A DNA stretch of 64,000 nt from PALSA-612 sp963765295. GTDB taxonomy: Bacteria; Actinomycetota; Thermoleophilia; Gaiellales; Gaiellaceae. A program made the translations under genes and the position numbers. The notes beneath the pieces were generated by a model. The model was not told the DNA's origin, did not search any database, and saw only the letters and a list, made by a program, of their open reading frames with translations. Below are positions 17,103 to 26,451 of the stretch, piece after piece (position 1 is the stretch's first letter; the number at the start of each line of letters is the position of its first letter). The stretch is taken from assembly GCA_963765295.1 (NCBI GenBank), contig CAVXVO010000005.1:1054001-1118000 (forward strand), written 5' to 3'.

Positions 17103-19410
17103 GTGCCCGTGGGTGTCGCGACCGATCGCGAGACCTGGGTCGGCAAGGCCGTCCCGCGCCTCGAGGACGAGACGCTGCTGCGCGGCGAGGGCCGCTTCAT
17201 GGACGACATCGACCCGGCGCGGAACGCGGGTCACGCCGCGATCCTGCGCTCGCCGTTCGCGCATGCGCGCATCGTTCGCCTCGACGCCTCCGCCGCGCTC
17301 GAGCACCCCGGGGTGATCGGCGTCCTCACCGGGGCGGACGTCGCGGAGATGTCGAACCCGTTCCCGGTCGGCGTCGAGGATGCGCCTCCCGTACCGCGCC
17401 GCCGCCCACGAGGTCGCGCGCTACGTGGGCGAGCCGCTCGCCGTCGTCGTCGCGCGCGACCGCTACACGGCCGAGGACGCGCTCGAGCTGATCGAGGTGG
17501 AGTACGAGCCTCTCGAGCCCGTGCTCGATCTCGAGGTCGGCGAGGTCGTCTCCGACCGCTCGTTCTCCTACGGCGACCCCGAGGCCGCCTTCGCCGCCGC
17601 GGACCTCGTCGTCGAAGGGCGCTACGCCTTCCCACGCTGGACCGCGTGTCCGATCGAGTGCTACGGCGTCGTCGCGGACTGGAACGAGGCGACCGGCGTC
17701 CTGACGGCGTGGGCGAACTTCCAGGGCCCGTTCACGCTCCACTCGGTCGCCGCGGCGTCGCTCGGCCTCAAGGGTTCGAAGCTGCGGCTGATCACGCCTC
17801 CGAACTCGGGCGGCAGCTTCGGGATCAAGGCCACGGTCTACGTCTACGTCGTCCTGATCGGCCTCGCCTCCCGCAAGCTCGGCGTGCCCGTGCGCTGGAC
17901 AGAGGACCGCCTCGAGCACCTCGCGGGGAGCTCGGCCTCGACCGCTCGCGTCACGAACCTGGAGGCTGCGTTCACGGCCGACGGCACGCTGCTGGCGCTC
18001 CGCTACGACGCCCTCGAGGACGTGGGCGCGTACATCCGGGCGCCCGAGCCGGCGAGCCTCTACCGCATGCACGGCGCGCTGACCGGCGCCTACCGGGTCG
18101 CGCACGTCGCCGTCCGCAACCGCGTCGCGCTGACGAACCGCTGCCCGACCGGGCTCAACCGGGGCTTCGGCGGGCCGCAGCTCTACATGGCGCTCGAGCG
18201 GACGATGGCGGTCGCGGCCGGCCGGCTCGGGCTCGACCCCGCCGAGCTGGCGCGCCGCAATCTCGTCCCCGCCGGCGAGTTCCCGTATCGCACCCCCTCG
18301 GGCGGGCTCTACGACTCGGGCGACTACGAAGGCTGCCTCGACGACGCGCTCGAGCTCGTCGATTACGTCGCGCGACGTGAGGAGCAGCGCGCGGCGCGTA
18401 CTGACGGCCGCCTCTACGGGATCGGCATCGCGTGCTGCGTCGAGCCCTCGATCTCGAACATGGGCTACGTCACGCTCGCGCTGACGGCGGATCAGCGCGC
18501 CGCCGGCCTGCCCAAGTCGGGGAACGCAGAGGGGGCGACGGTGGCGATCTCCCCGCTCGGCGGCATCACGGTGCTGATCGGGACGACCCCGCAGGGTCAG
18601 GGGCATGCGACGGTCGCCGCGCAGGTCGCCGCGGACGCGCTCGGTGTCAGGCCCGAGGAGATCGAGGTGCTGACGGCGGTCGACACCTCGACGAGCGCCT
18701 GGACGGTCTCGTCGGGCAACTACTCGTCGCGGTTCTCGGGGGTCGGGGCGGGCGCCGTCCACCTGGCTGCACAGAAGCTCGCTGCGAAGATCGCCGCCAT
18801 CCGCGACCACGTCGGCGACGAGTCGGTCTCGCTGCGCCGGGTCGCCGGCATCGCGCACTGGCACACGGAGGCGCTGCCGCCCGGAATGGAGCCGGGGCTG
18901 CACGAGACGGCGTTCTGCGCCGCGCCGAACCTCGCCGCCCCGGACGCGCAGGATCGCGTCACGGCCTCGGCCGCGCACGGGTTCATCGCGGACGTCGCGG
19001 TCGTCGAGGTCGACGGCTCGACGGGCGAGGTGACGGTCATCGACTACGCGACCGTCCACGACGCCGGCCGGTTGCTCAACCCGCTGATCGCTGACGGCCA
19101 GGTACGCGGCGACTTCGCGCACGGCGCCGGCTCCGCGCTCTTCGAGCGCGTCGTCTACGACGAGGACGGGAACCTGCTCACCGGCACGTTCATGGACTAC
19201 CTCTGCCCGACGGCCCCCGACCTGCCGGCGCTCAGGATCGGCCACCGCGAGACGCCGTCGCCGTTCACGCCGCTCGGCGCCAAGGGGCTCGGCGAGGGAG
19301 GCACGATGAGCGTCCCCTGCGCGATCGCGAACGCCGTCGCGGACGCGCTCGGAGTCGAGGACGTCGAGGTGCCGCTGACGCCGGGACGGGTCTGGGAGCT
19401 CTCGCGATGA
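17103..19410 (+). CDS. molybdenum hydroxylase large subunit (CoxL/XDH type), with one frame disruption
   Basis: About 768 residues after removing one extra C at 17388-17390, where APP should run into YRAAAHEVARYVGEPLAVVV. It binds the molybdopterin cytosine dinucleotide cofactor and hydroxylates a substrate carbon. PPNSGGSFGIKA and NRGFGGPQ are cofactor-contact loops; the latter differs from the CO-dehydrogenase AYRCSFR loop, so this is not a form I CO dehydrogenase. AKGLGEGGTMSVPCAIANAV carries the catalytic Glu. Two GTG codons compete as start; the first, four bases after the amine-oxidase stop, is chosen. The ATGA overlap with the FAD-subunit gene confirms the end. Confidence 0.85.
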
Positions 19411-20177
19411 AGCCCGTCGCCTTCCGCTACGAGCGGCCTGACTCCGTCGAGGAGGCCGTCGCGCTGCTCGCGGAGCACGGTGACGAGGCCAAGGTGCTCG
19501 CCGGGGGCCAGAGCCTCGTGCCGATGTTGAACATGCGGCTCGCCCGCCCGTCGGTCCTCGTCGACGTCAACCGGCTGCCGCTCGGCGAGATCGCCCGCGA
19601 GAACGGCTCCTGGCGCGTCGGCGCGACGGTGCGCCAGGCCGATCCGCGCCTGGCCGAGATCCCGCTCCTCGCGCAGTGCCTGCCGCACGTCGGCCACTTC
19701 GTCACCCGCAACCGCGGCACGGTCGGCGGCTCCATCGTCCACGCGGACGCCGCCGCCGAGTTGCCGCTCGCGCTCGCGGCTCTCGGCGGCTCCGTCGTCA
19801 CGAGCGCGGGCCGGACGATCCCTGCCGAGGACTTCTTCGTCACCCACTTCACGACCGCGCTCGAGCCCGGCGAACTGCTTGTCGAGACGCTCTGGCCGGC
19901 CGCCGACCCGGGGTCCCGCTATGCATTCGAGGAGTTCGCCCTCCGCCGCGGCGACTTCGCGCTCTGCATGACGGCCGCCGTCGCCGGGCCCGACGGCCTG
20001 CGCGTCGTGCTCGGATCGGTCGTGGACCGGCCGACGGCGATCGAGATCGACCCGGCCTGCCCGGGTGTCTCCGCCGCCGAGCAGATCGAGGTGTGGGGCA
20101 CGCTCCATGCCTCCCCGGACTACCAGCGCCAGCTTGTCCGCGTGCTGGTCGACCGCGTCGTCGGGCGCGTCACGTGA
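19407..20177 (+). CDS. molybdenum hydroxylase FAD subunit (CoxM type)
   Basis: A 256-residue FAD-binding protein that passes electrons from the Fe-S subunit to an acceptor. The two FAD motifs are AGGQSLVPMLNMR at about 32-44 and TVGGSIVHADAAAELP at about 105-120. It lacks the cysteine-bearing loop that holds the extra 4Fe-4S cluster in 4-hydroxybenzoyl-CoA reductase beta subunits and is shorter than those, so it is of the ordinary CoxM kind. It overlaps its neighbours by ATGA and GTGA. Confidence 0.88.
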   Translation: MKPVAFRYERPDSVEEAVALLAEHGDEAKVLAGGQSLVPMLNMRLARPSVLVDVNRLPLGEIARENGSWRVGATVRQADPRLAEIPLLAQCLPHVGHFVTRNRGTVGGSIVHADAAAELPLALAALGGSVVTSAGRTIPAEDFFVTHFTTALEPGELLVETLWPAADPGSRYAFEEFALRRGDFALCMTAAVAGPDGLRVVLGSVVDRPTAIEIDPACPGVSAAEQIEVWGTLHASPDYQRQLVRVLVDRVVGRVT

Positions 20178-20617
20178 TCGAGGTGACGGTCAACGGGCGG
20201 CGCTACCGCGAGGAGGTCGAGCCGCGGCTGCTCCTCTCCGATTTCCTGCGCCACACGCTCGGGCTCACGGGCACCCACGTCGGCTGCGAGCACGGAGTCT
20301 GCGGCGCGTGCACCGTCCGTCTCGACGGCGTCTCCGTCCGCTCGTGCCTCATGCTCGCGGTCCAGGTCGACGGCGCCGAGATCCAGACCGTCGAGGGACT
20401 CCCCTGGGGCCCGCTGCAGGAGGCGTTCCGCGAGAACCACGCCCTCCAGTGCGGCTTCTGCACGCCCGGGATCCTCCTCGCCGCTTCCGACCTGCTCGAA
20501 CGCGGCGGCCCTCCCACACGCGAGGAGATCGTGGACATGCTCTCCGGGCATCTCTGCCGGTGCACCGGTTACCAGCCGATCGTCGATGCGATCGCGCAGG
20601 CGGCGGAGGCGACGTGA
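20174..20617 (+). CDS. molybdenum hydroxylase 2Fe-2S subunit (CoxS type)
   Basis: A 147-residue protein with two 2Fe-2S clusters. The plant-ferredoxin-like cluster uses Cys38, 43, 46 and 58 (motif CEHGVCGACTV). The helical-domain cluster uses Cys93, 96, 128 and 130 (QCGFCTPG and CRCTGY). All eight ligands are present. Its GTG overlaps the FAD-subunit stop and its stop overlaps the CoA-ligase start, so the three-subunit enzyme is translated with the ligase. Confidence 0.92.
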   Translation: MIEVTVNGRRYREEVEPRLLLSDFLRHTLGLTGTHVGCEHGVCGACTVRLDGVSVRSCLMLAVQVDGAEIQTVEGLPWGPLQEAFRENHALQCGFCTPGILLAASDLLERGGPPTREEIVDMLSGHLCRCTGYQPIVDAIAQAAEAT

Positions 20618-21978
20618 ACCTCGCGCTCTCGCTCCTCTGCGCGGCCGAGCGGCACCCGCAGGCGGAGGCGCTCCCCGGCGTCACCTACGCGGAGCTTCGC
20701 GAACGCGCGGCACGGATCGCAGGCGGGCTCGGGCTCGAACGAGGCGAGCGGCTCGCCACGGTGCTCGACAACCGCGTCGAGACGGCGCTGCTGTACTGGG
20801 CTGCGCAGTGGTCCGGCGCGGTCTTCGTCCCGCTCTCCTGGCGGTCGTCGCAGGCCGACCTCGACTACTGCATCGAGGACTGCGGCGCCCGGGTCGTGAT
20901 CCGCGAGGACTCGCCGCTCCCGGACGGCCCCGAGCACGCGGGGGCGCTCGACGTGGACGAGCGCGAGCCGAGCCTGATGCTCTACACCTCCGGGACGACC
21001 GGCCGGCCGAAGGGCGTTCCCCGTTCGCACGCGGCCGACTACTACGGCTCCCTCTTCCAGGTCGTCCAGCAGGGCTACCGCTACGGCGACCGCACGCTCG
21101 GCGTGATGCCGCTCTACCACACGATGGGGATCCATTCGTTGATCTCCATGCACCTGATCGGCGGCTGCTTCCTGTCGCAGGCGCGCTGGGACCCCGAGGA
21201 GGCGCTGCGGCTCGTCCAGGAAGAGCGGCTCACCTCCCTCTACCTCGCCCCCACGCTCTTCTACGACCTCGTGCACCACCCTCGCGTCGGCGACTACGAC
21301 CTCTCGTCGGTCGAGACGCTCTGCTATGCCGGCGCCGCGATGACGAGCGCGCTCGTCGAGCGCTGCGTCGAGGTGTTCCAGCCGCGGCTGTTCGTCAACT
21401 ACTACGGCTCGACGGAGATCTACACGTTCTCGATCCATCGTGACCAGGCGGCGAAGCCGGGCTGCGCCGGCCGTCCCTCGCTGGGAGCGCGGCTGCGCCT
21501 CGACGAGGGCGGAGAGATCCTCTGCCGGATGGACGCGGACACGGCGTTCACGGGCTACTGGCACCGGCCGGACGCAGACGAGCGCGCGATTCGCGACGGC
21601 TGGTACCACACGGGCGACGTCGGCCGGCTGGACGAGGACGGCGACCTCTGGGTGCTCGGCCGCGTCGACGACATGATCATCTCCGCGGGCGAGAACATCC
21701 ACCCGCTCGAGGTCGAGGACGTGCTCGCTCGCCACCCGAAGGTGGCGGAGGTGGCGATCGTGGCCGCGCCCGACGACCGGCTCGGTCAGCGAGTGGTCGC
21801 CGTCGTCGTGCCCGACGGGGAGCTGACCGCCGGGGAGCTCGACGCCTTCTGTCTCGGCTCGGAGTCGCTCGCCCGCTTCAAGCGGCCCCGTGAGTACCGG
21901 TTCGTCGAGTCGCTTCCGAAGAGCCCCTCTGGGAAGATCCTGCGACGGCTGCTACGAGAGGAGACACCGGCGAGATGA
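20614..21978 (+). CDS. acyl-/aryl-CoA ligase (AMP-forming)
   Basis: A 454-residue ANL-superfamily ligase, at the short end for the family. The P-loop is LYTSGTTGRPKGVPRSH, the A5 motif YYGSTEIY, the A7 region YHTGDVGRLDEDG, and the C-terminal lysine motif PKSPSGKILRRLLRE. It resembles 4-chlorobenzoate/benzoate-type CoA ligases in length and P-loop context. Coupled by GTGA to the Fe-S subunit and by ATGA to an enoyl-CoA hydratase, it probably activates the acid that the molybdenum enzyme or hydratase then handles. Confidence 0.85.
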   Translation: MNLALSLLCAAERHPQAEALPGVTYAELRERAARIAGGLGLERGERLATVLDNRVETALLYWAAQWSGAVFVPLSWRSSQADLDYCIEDCGARVVIREDSPLPDGPEHAGALDVDEREPSLMLYTSGTTGRPKGVPRSHAADYYGSLFQVVQQGYRYGDRTLGVMPLYHTMGIHSLISMHLIGGCFLSQARWDPEEALRLVQEERLTSLYLAPTLFYDLVHHPRVGDYDLSSVETLCYAGAAMTSALVERCVEVFQPRLFVNYYGSTEIYTFSIHRDQAAKPGCAGRPSLGARLRLDEGGEILCRMDADTAFTGYWHRPDADERAIRDGWYHTGDVGRLDEDGDLWVLGRVDDMIISAGENIHPLEVEDVLARHPKVAEVAIVAAPDDRLGQRVVAVVVPDGELTAGELDAFCLGSESLARFKRPREYRFVESLPKSPSGKILRRLLREETPAR

Positions 21979-22751
21979 CGGACTACGACGGGTTCAGGGT
22001 CGAGCGCGACGAGACGCGCGGAGTCGCCACGATCACGCTCGACGTCCCCGGCAAGCTCAACCGCGTGTCGCTCGCCGCGCGACAGCAGCTCGTCTCGGCG
22101 TTCGGCGAACTCGGCGGAGACGACACCGTGCGCGCGGTGGTGGTGACCGGAGCCGACGGGGCGTTCACGGCCGGCGGCGACATCGCCTCGTTCCTCACCG
22201 CCTCCGTCGACGAGATGTCGAGCCTCGCCTTCAACGTGGCCGCGCCCGAGCGCTGCCCCAAGCCGGTGATCGCGCGGATCGAGGGGTACTGCCTCGGCGT
22301 CGGGTTCGAGCTCTCGCTCGCCTGCGACTTCCGCATCTGCTCGGACGACGCGAAGCTCGGGCTGCCGGAGATCGGGCTCGGGATGATCCCCGGGTCGGGC
22401 GGGACGCAGCGCCTCGCGCGCCTCGTCGGCCTCGGCCGCGCCAAGGACGTGATCATGCGGCGGAAGCGGATCTCGCCCGAGGAGGCGCTCGCCTGGGGGC
22501 TCGTGTCGGAGGTCGTGCCCGCCGCCGAGCTGGACGATGCCGTCGGGCGCGTCATCGCCGACCTGACCGCGCTGTCGCCGGTCGCTCTGGCCATGGCCAA
22601 GCGTGTCCTCAACCAGGTGTACGACAGCCCGCTCCATATCGGCCTCGAGCTCGAGGGCCTCGCCTACGGCGTGCTCAAGTCGACCGACGACTTCCGCGAG
22701 GGCATCGAGGCGTTCGTCGAGAAGCGCCCGCCGAATTTCCAGGGCCGCTAA
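21975..22751 (+). CDS. enoyl-CoA hydratase/isomerase
   Basis: A 258-residue crotonase-fold protein. The oxyanion-hole segments are TAGGDIASF and the block around EIGLGMIPGSGGTQRLARLVG, with the catalytic Glu region typical of enoyl-CoA hydratases. Aromatic-ring or side-chain beta-oxidation is the likely setting given the ligand and hydroxylase genes before it. It is the last gene of the unit and faces the convergent amidase, with a palindromic element between them. Confidence 0.87.
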   Translation: MTDYDGFRVERDETRGVATITLDVPGKLNRVSLAARQQLVSAFGELGGDDTVRAVVVTGADGAFTAGGDIASFLTASVDEMSSLAFNVAAPERCPKPVIARIEGYCLGVGFELSLACDFRICSDDAKLGLPEIGLGMIPGSGGTQRLARLVGLGRAKDVIMRRKRISPEEALAWGLVSEVVPAAELDDAVGRVIADLTALSPVALAMAKRVLNQVYDSPLHIGLELEGLAYGVLKSTDDFREGIEAFVEKRPPNFQGR

Positions 22752-22771
22752 AGGGCAGCTTCCGCGTGGAA

Positions 22772-22808
22772 GTCGTCACACTCGCGTTCAGGGACTGTCC
22801 CTCGAACG
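22772..22808 (-). repeat. intergenic palindromic element, copy 1 (AGGGACAGTCCCT family)
   Basis: Core AGGGACTGTCCCT at 22790-22802 with flanks CGTTC and CGAACG that extend the hairpin past a one-base bulge. Read on the minus strand the core runs into GAACGCGAGTGTGACG, the tail shared with copies near 41140 and 58700. It lies between two convergent stop codons, where it could also end transcription. Confidence 0.7.
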
Positions 22809-22822
22809 GCGCTCGACGCGGG

Positions 22823-23932
22823 TCAGCCGCGGGCCCAGGCGAGGCCGGCGGCGAGCGCCGTCTCGTCGTGCGGGGCGATCAGCTGCATGTTCCCGATCGC
22901 GAGCCCGGCCCAGCCGATCAGGTTGACCCAGCGCAGGAACTCGGAGAACCGCAGGCGCACCTCGAGCTCGTCGGCGTCCTCGGGCGGCAGCTCCTGCGTG
23001 TAGCAGGGCGCGGCGTAGAGATCGACGTCCGGCTCGAACCGGCGCCACTCCTCGAGCGCGCGGTACGCCTCCTCGACCTCGTCCGCCGTCGTCGTCAGCG
23101 CGCTCTCGAGCTTCGTGCGGCACACGTCCGAGTACTCCGCCGCCCGCGACGGGAAGGTCGCCCGGTGCGACTGCAGCGCCTCGTGGTTGAAGACCGGCCA
23201 CGTGCTTGCCGACGGCTCCGGCACACGCGCCTCCACGACGCGCGCCCCGAGTCGTTCGAAATCGGCCGCCCAGCCCTCGGCGAGGTCGCTCGGCTCGGTC
23301 TCGCGGCCGTCGCCGACCGTCGGCGGCTGCCGCAGGAGCCCGACCGTCAGCCCGTCGAGTCGCGGCTCGGGCACCTGCTCGTCCTTGAGAACCGACCAGA
23401 CGAGCGCCACCTCGTCGACGGTCCGCGCCATCGGCCCGAGCGTGTCGAGCGTCGGGCAGAGGGGGAACACGCCCTCCATGCCGATCGACCCCCAACGCGG
23501 CTTGAGCCCGACCGTCTCGCAGCACGCCGACGGCAGCCGGATCGAGCAGCCCGTGTCCGTGCCGAGCGAGATGTCGCCGAGGTCCGCCGCGAGCGCCGCC
23601 GCGCTGCCCGAGCTCGAGCCGCCGGTCGTCTTCCCCGGCGCGACCGGATTGCGAACGGTGCCGTAGAACGGGTTCTGGCCCATCACGGCCCAGGCGAACT
23701 CCGGCAGGTTCGTCTTGCCGACGAGCACGGCCCCGGCGTCGAGCAGCCTGGTCACCGCGGGCGCCGTCCGCTCCGGCACGTGGTCGCCGTAGATCTGCGA
23801 GCCGTAGGTCGTGCGGATGCCGGCCGTGTCGATCAGGTCCTTGACGAGCAGCCGCTTCCCCGAGAGCCGCCCGGGCCTGACCTCCGGATCCGGCTCGACC
23901 CGGGTGATGAACGCGTTGTACGGATCGCTCAC
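22823..23932 (-). CDS. amidase-signature-family hydrolase
   Basis: A 369-residue Ser-cisSer-Lys hydrolase. LLVKDLID holds the catalytic Lys near residue 31, TTGGSSSGSAAALA the cis-Ser, and GTDTGCSIRLPSA the nucleophile Ser, where the usual GGS is GCS. It is shorter than typical family members (about 450-500). It would release ammonia or an amine from an amide. It is the last gene of a seven-gene minus-strand operon, its GTG start overlapping the RidA stop. Confidence 0.82.
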   Translation of the reverse strand: MSDPYNAFITRVEPDPEVRPGRLSGKRLLVKDLIDTAGIRTTYGSQIYGDHVPERTAPAVTRLLDAGAVLVGKTNLPEFAWAVMGQNPFYGTVRNPVAPGKTTGGSSSGSAAALAADLGDISLGTDTGCSIRLPSACCETVGLKPRWGSIGMEGVFPLCPTLDTLGPMARTVDEVALVWSVLKDEQVPEPRLDGLTVGLLRQPPTVGDGRETEPSDLAEGWAADFERLGARVVEARVPEPSASTWPVFNHEALQSHRATFPSRAAEYSDVCRTKLESALTTTADEVEEAYRALEEWRRFEPDVDLYAAPCYTQELPPEDADELEVRLRFSEFLRWVNLIGWAGLAIGNMQLIAPHDETALAAGLAWARG

Positions 23933-24318
23933 GGGATGACCGCGACCGCCTCGACCTCGATCAGGAACTCGGGCAGGACGAGGGCGCTCACCTCGACGAG
24001 CGTGCTCGCCGGCCGCGCGTCACCGAAGACCTCCTGCCGGACAGGGTTGATCCGCGCCCGGTCGCCGATGTCCGTGAGGAAGGTCGTCACCTTGACCACG
24101 TCCGCGAACGACGCGCCGGCGGCGTCCAGCGCGAGGCCGATGTTGGCGAACACCTGCCGGGCCTGCGCGACCACGTCGCCGATCCCGACGACCTCGCCCT
24201 CGGCGTCGACCGAGACGCAGCCTGAGACGAAGAGCAGATCACCGGCCCGCACCGCGTCCGTGTAGTGCGAGAACGGCTCGGGCAGCCCATCGACCCGGTA
24301 CTCCTGCCGTGCGCTCAC
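23929..24318 (-). CDS. RidA/YjgF-family protein
   Basis: A 129-residue chorismate-mutase-like trimer subunit. AGDLLFVSGCVSVDAEG, QVFANIGLALDAAGASFADVVKVT and RPASTLVEVSALVLPEFLIEVEAVA are family blocks. The Arg of RPAST at the active site is present. Close relatives deaminate reactive enamine/imine intermediates or act as aminoacrylate deaminases in pyrimidine and nitroaromatic catabolism. The GTG overlaps the SRPBCC stop. Confidence 0.87.
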   Translation of the reverse strand: MSARQEYRVDGLPEPFSHYTDAVRAGDLLFVSGCVSVDAEGEVVGIGDVVAQARQVFANIGLALDAAGASFADVVKVTTFLTDIGDRARINPVRQEVFGDARPASTLVEVSALVLPEFLIEVEAVAVIP

Positions 24319-24758
24319 TTCGCGACGTACGCCTTCAGCGCCCCGATCGCGCCCTCGAACACCTCGGTCTCGTAGAAGTCCTCCCAGTGGTCGATCTGGT
24401 CGGGCGCGCAGTCGAACGTCGTCGACCACTGCACGAACGTCTGGTTGGTCTCCGTGATCGGAAGGAACTGGATCGTGGCGTAGTAGTTCTCGACGCCCTC
24501 GAACGGATGCTGCTGGAAGTCGTACGAATACGTGCGGTCGCGATCGGAGTGCTCGTGCATCTTCTCTCGCAGGTGCGCACCGTTCGCGAGCGTGAAGTTC
24601 CTGACCGCGCCGACCTGATCGCCCGACTTGCCGTCCTCGATCTCGCACGTCGGCACCATCTCCGCGTTCCACGTGCCGAGCCCGTTGAAGTCCCGGGCCG
24701 CGGCCCAGACCTCGTCCACCGGCGCGTCGATCACCGTCGAGAAGTACGCCTTCGCCAT
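24315..24758 (-). CDS. SRPBCC (polyketide cyclase/START-like) protein
   Basis: A 147-residue helix-grip protein. AYFSTVIDAPVDEVWAAARDF is the classic START/SRPBCC N-terminus, with TFVQWSTTFDCAPDQ and a long C-terminal helix to follow. It probably binds a hydrophobic small molecule or catalyses a cyclisation or hydration. Shine-Dalgarno GAGAGGAGC precedes ATG. The 31-base gap to the ThDP-enzyme gene is the only sizeable space in this operon. Confidence 0.8.
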   Translation of the reverse strand: MAKAYFSTVIDAPVDEVWAAARDFNGLGTWNAEMVPTCEIEDGKSGDQVGAVRNFTLANGAHLREKMHEHSDRDRTYSYDFQQHPFEGVENYYATIQFLPITETNQTFVQWSTTFDCAPDQIDHWEDFYETEVFEGAIGALKAYVAK

Positions 24759-24789
24759 GTTGCTCCTCTCGTGTCGCTGGGACGTAAGC

Positions 24790-26451
24790 CTATTCGGCCG
24801 CGGCGGCGCGGATCTCCGAGATCGTCTGCCGCGGGTGGATCGCATCCGGGTCGACGCGGAGCGCGATCACCGCCGGCTTGCCGGACGCGACGGCGCGCTC
24901 GAAGGCGCCCTCCACGTCCACGGTGGTCGCAACCGTCTCGGCGTGGCACCCGAACGAGCGCGCGAAGGCGGCAAAGTCGGGATTGACGAGGTCGGTGCCG
25001 ACGACACGGCCGGGATAGAGCCGCTCCTGGTGCATGCGGATCGTCCCGTACATGCCGTTGTCGACGACGAGCACGACGATGTCGAGGCCGTACTGGACGG
25101 CTGTCGCCAGCTCGGCCGCGCTCATCATGAAGTCCCCGTCACCCGCGATGCAGACGACGGGCCGGGCGGGATCGAGGACCTTGGCGGTCAGGGCGGCGGG
25201 CAGCCCATAGCCCATCGCGCCCGCGCGCGGGGCGAGCTGCGTCGGGTAGCGGGAGAACTCGAAGTAGCGGTGCACCCAGACGGTGAAGTTGCCGGCACCG
25301 CAGGCGAGCACGGCGTCCTCGGGAAGCCGGCGGCGCAGGAACGCGAGCACCTCGCCGAGATCGACGCTTCCCGGCAACGGCCGCCGTTCCAGGCTGGCCA
25401 CGTAGTCGGCCCGGCCGGCCGCGGCCCAGCCCTCCCACCGCGACGGATCGACGACGCCGAGCCGCGTCAGCGCGGTCGCGAGCTCCGGCAGGGCCGTGAC
25501 GATCGGCAGCTCCGCCTCGTACACGCGGCCGAGCTCGGCCGGGTCGGGGTGCGCGTGGACGAGTGTCTGACGCGGACGCGGCGCCTCGAGCAGCGTGTAG
25601 CCGCGGGTCGTCACCTCGCCGAGCCGGCCGCCGAGCGCCAGGATCAGGTCGGCGTCCTCGACCCGACGGGCGAGCGTCGCGTCCATGCCGAGCGTGAGGT
25701 GACCGGCATAGGCGTCGGAGCGGTTGTCGACGTAGTCCTGGCAGCGGAACGAGGCCGCGACCGGGATGCGGTTCGCCTCGCAGAACGCGCCGACCGCGGC
25801 CGAGGTCTCGGCGGTCCAGCCCCCCTCGCCGACGATCGCGAGCGGCCGCTCAGCGCGCGCGAGCAGCTCGCCGAGGCAGGCCAGGTCCTCGTCGCCGGGG
25901 GCCGGATGGGCCACGTGCGCTGGCGCCGCGTCCGGAGCCTCGGTCTCCTCGAACAGCACGTCCTCCGGCAGCGCGAGCACGACCGGTCCTGGACGGCCGC
26001 CCATTGCCACCGAGAAGGCGCGCGCGACGAGCTCGGGCAGCCGCTCGGCGGCGTCGGCCTCCGCGGCCCACTTGGCGAGCCCGAGCCCGCCGAACGCGTG
26101 CGGGTAGTCGAGCTCCTGGAACGCGTCGCGGCCGAGGAACGCGCGTGGCGCCTGCCCGACGAGCAGGATCATCGGCGTCGAGTCCTGCGAGGCGATGTGC
26201 ACGCCGATGCTCGCGTGCGTCGCGCCCGGCCCGCGCGTGACGAGGCAGATCCCCGGGCGGCCGGTGAGCTTCCCGTACGCCTCGGCCATGTTCGCGGCGG
26301 CGGCCTCGTGGCGGCACGAGATCAGACGGATGTTCGCGTCGTGGAGCGCGTCGAGGACGGCGAGGTAGCTCTCCCCCGGAACGCAGAACGCGTGCTCGAC
26401 GCCGTGCAGCTCGAGCTGGTCGACGAGGACCTGGCCGCCGGTACGAATCAC
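24790..26451 (-). CDS. thiamine-diphosphate-dependent enzyme (acetolactate synthase / benzoylformate decarboxylase group)
   Basis: A 553-residue three-domain ThDP enzyme. CVPGESYLAVLDAL carries the activating Glu and RHEAAAANMAEAYGKLTG follows. ThDP-Mg is bound by GDGDFMMSAAELATAVQY and DNGMYGTIRMHQ in the C-terminal domain. Candidates are 2-keto-acid decarboxylase, acetolactate-synthase-like carboligase or a C-C lyase. Its neighbours (amidase, RidA, SDR, cupin) point to catabolism rather than valine synthesis, and there is no small regulatory subunit. GTG overlaps the cupin stop. Confidence 0.82.
   Translation of the reverse strand: MIRTGGQVLVDQLELHGVEHAFCVPGESYLAVLDALHDANIRLISCRHEAAAANMAEAYGKLTGRPGICLVTRGPGATHASIGVHIASQDSTPMILLVGQAPRAFLGRDAFQELDYPHAFGGLGLAKWAAEADAAERLPELVARAFSVAMGGRPGPVVLALPEDVLFEETEAPDAAPAHVAHPAPGDEDLACLGELLARAERPLAIVGEGGWTAETSAAVGAFCEANRIPVAASFRCQDYVDNRSDAYAGHLTLGMDATLARRVEDADLILALGGRLGEVTTRGYTLLEAPRPRQTLVHAHPDPAELGRVYEAELPIVTALPELATALTRLGVVDPSRWEGWAAAGRADYVASLERRPLPGSVDLGEVLAFLRRRLPEDAVLACGAGNFTVWVHRYFEFSRYPTQLAPRAGAMGYGLPAALTAKVLDPARPVVCIAGDGDFMMSAAELATAVQYGLDIVVLVVDNGMYGTIRMHQERLYPGRVVGTDLVNPDFAAFARSFGCHAETVATTVDVEGAFERAVASGKPAVIALRVDPDAIHPRQTISEIRAAAAE

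Noticed and set aside
17380..17400. Programmed ribosomal frameshift in the hydroxylase large subunit
   Set aside because: No slippery heptamer or downstream structure is evident, and similar extra bases occur in many unrelated genes here, so an error is simpler.
22790..22802. AGGGACTGTCCCT as DosR-type hypoxia operators
   Set aside because: The DosR box has a longer spacing (GGGACTTTAGTCCC-like) and lies upstream of genes; these copies often lie between convergent stops and carry an extended tail.
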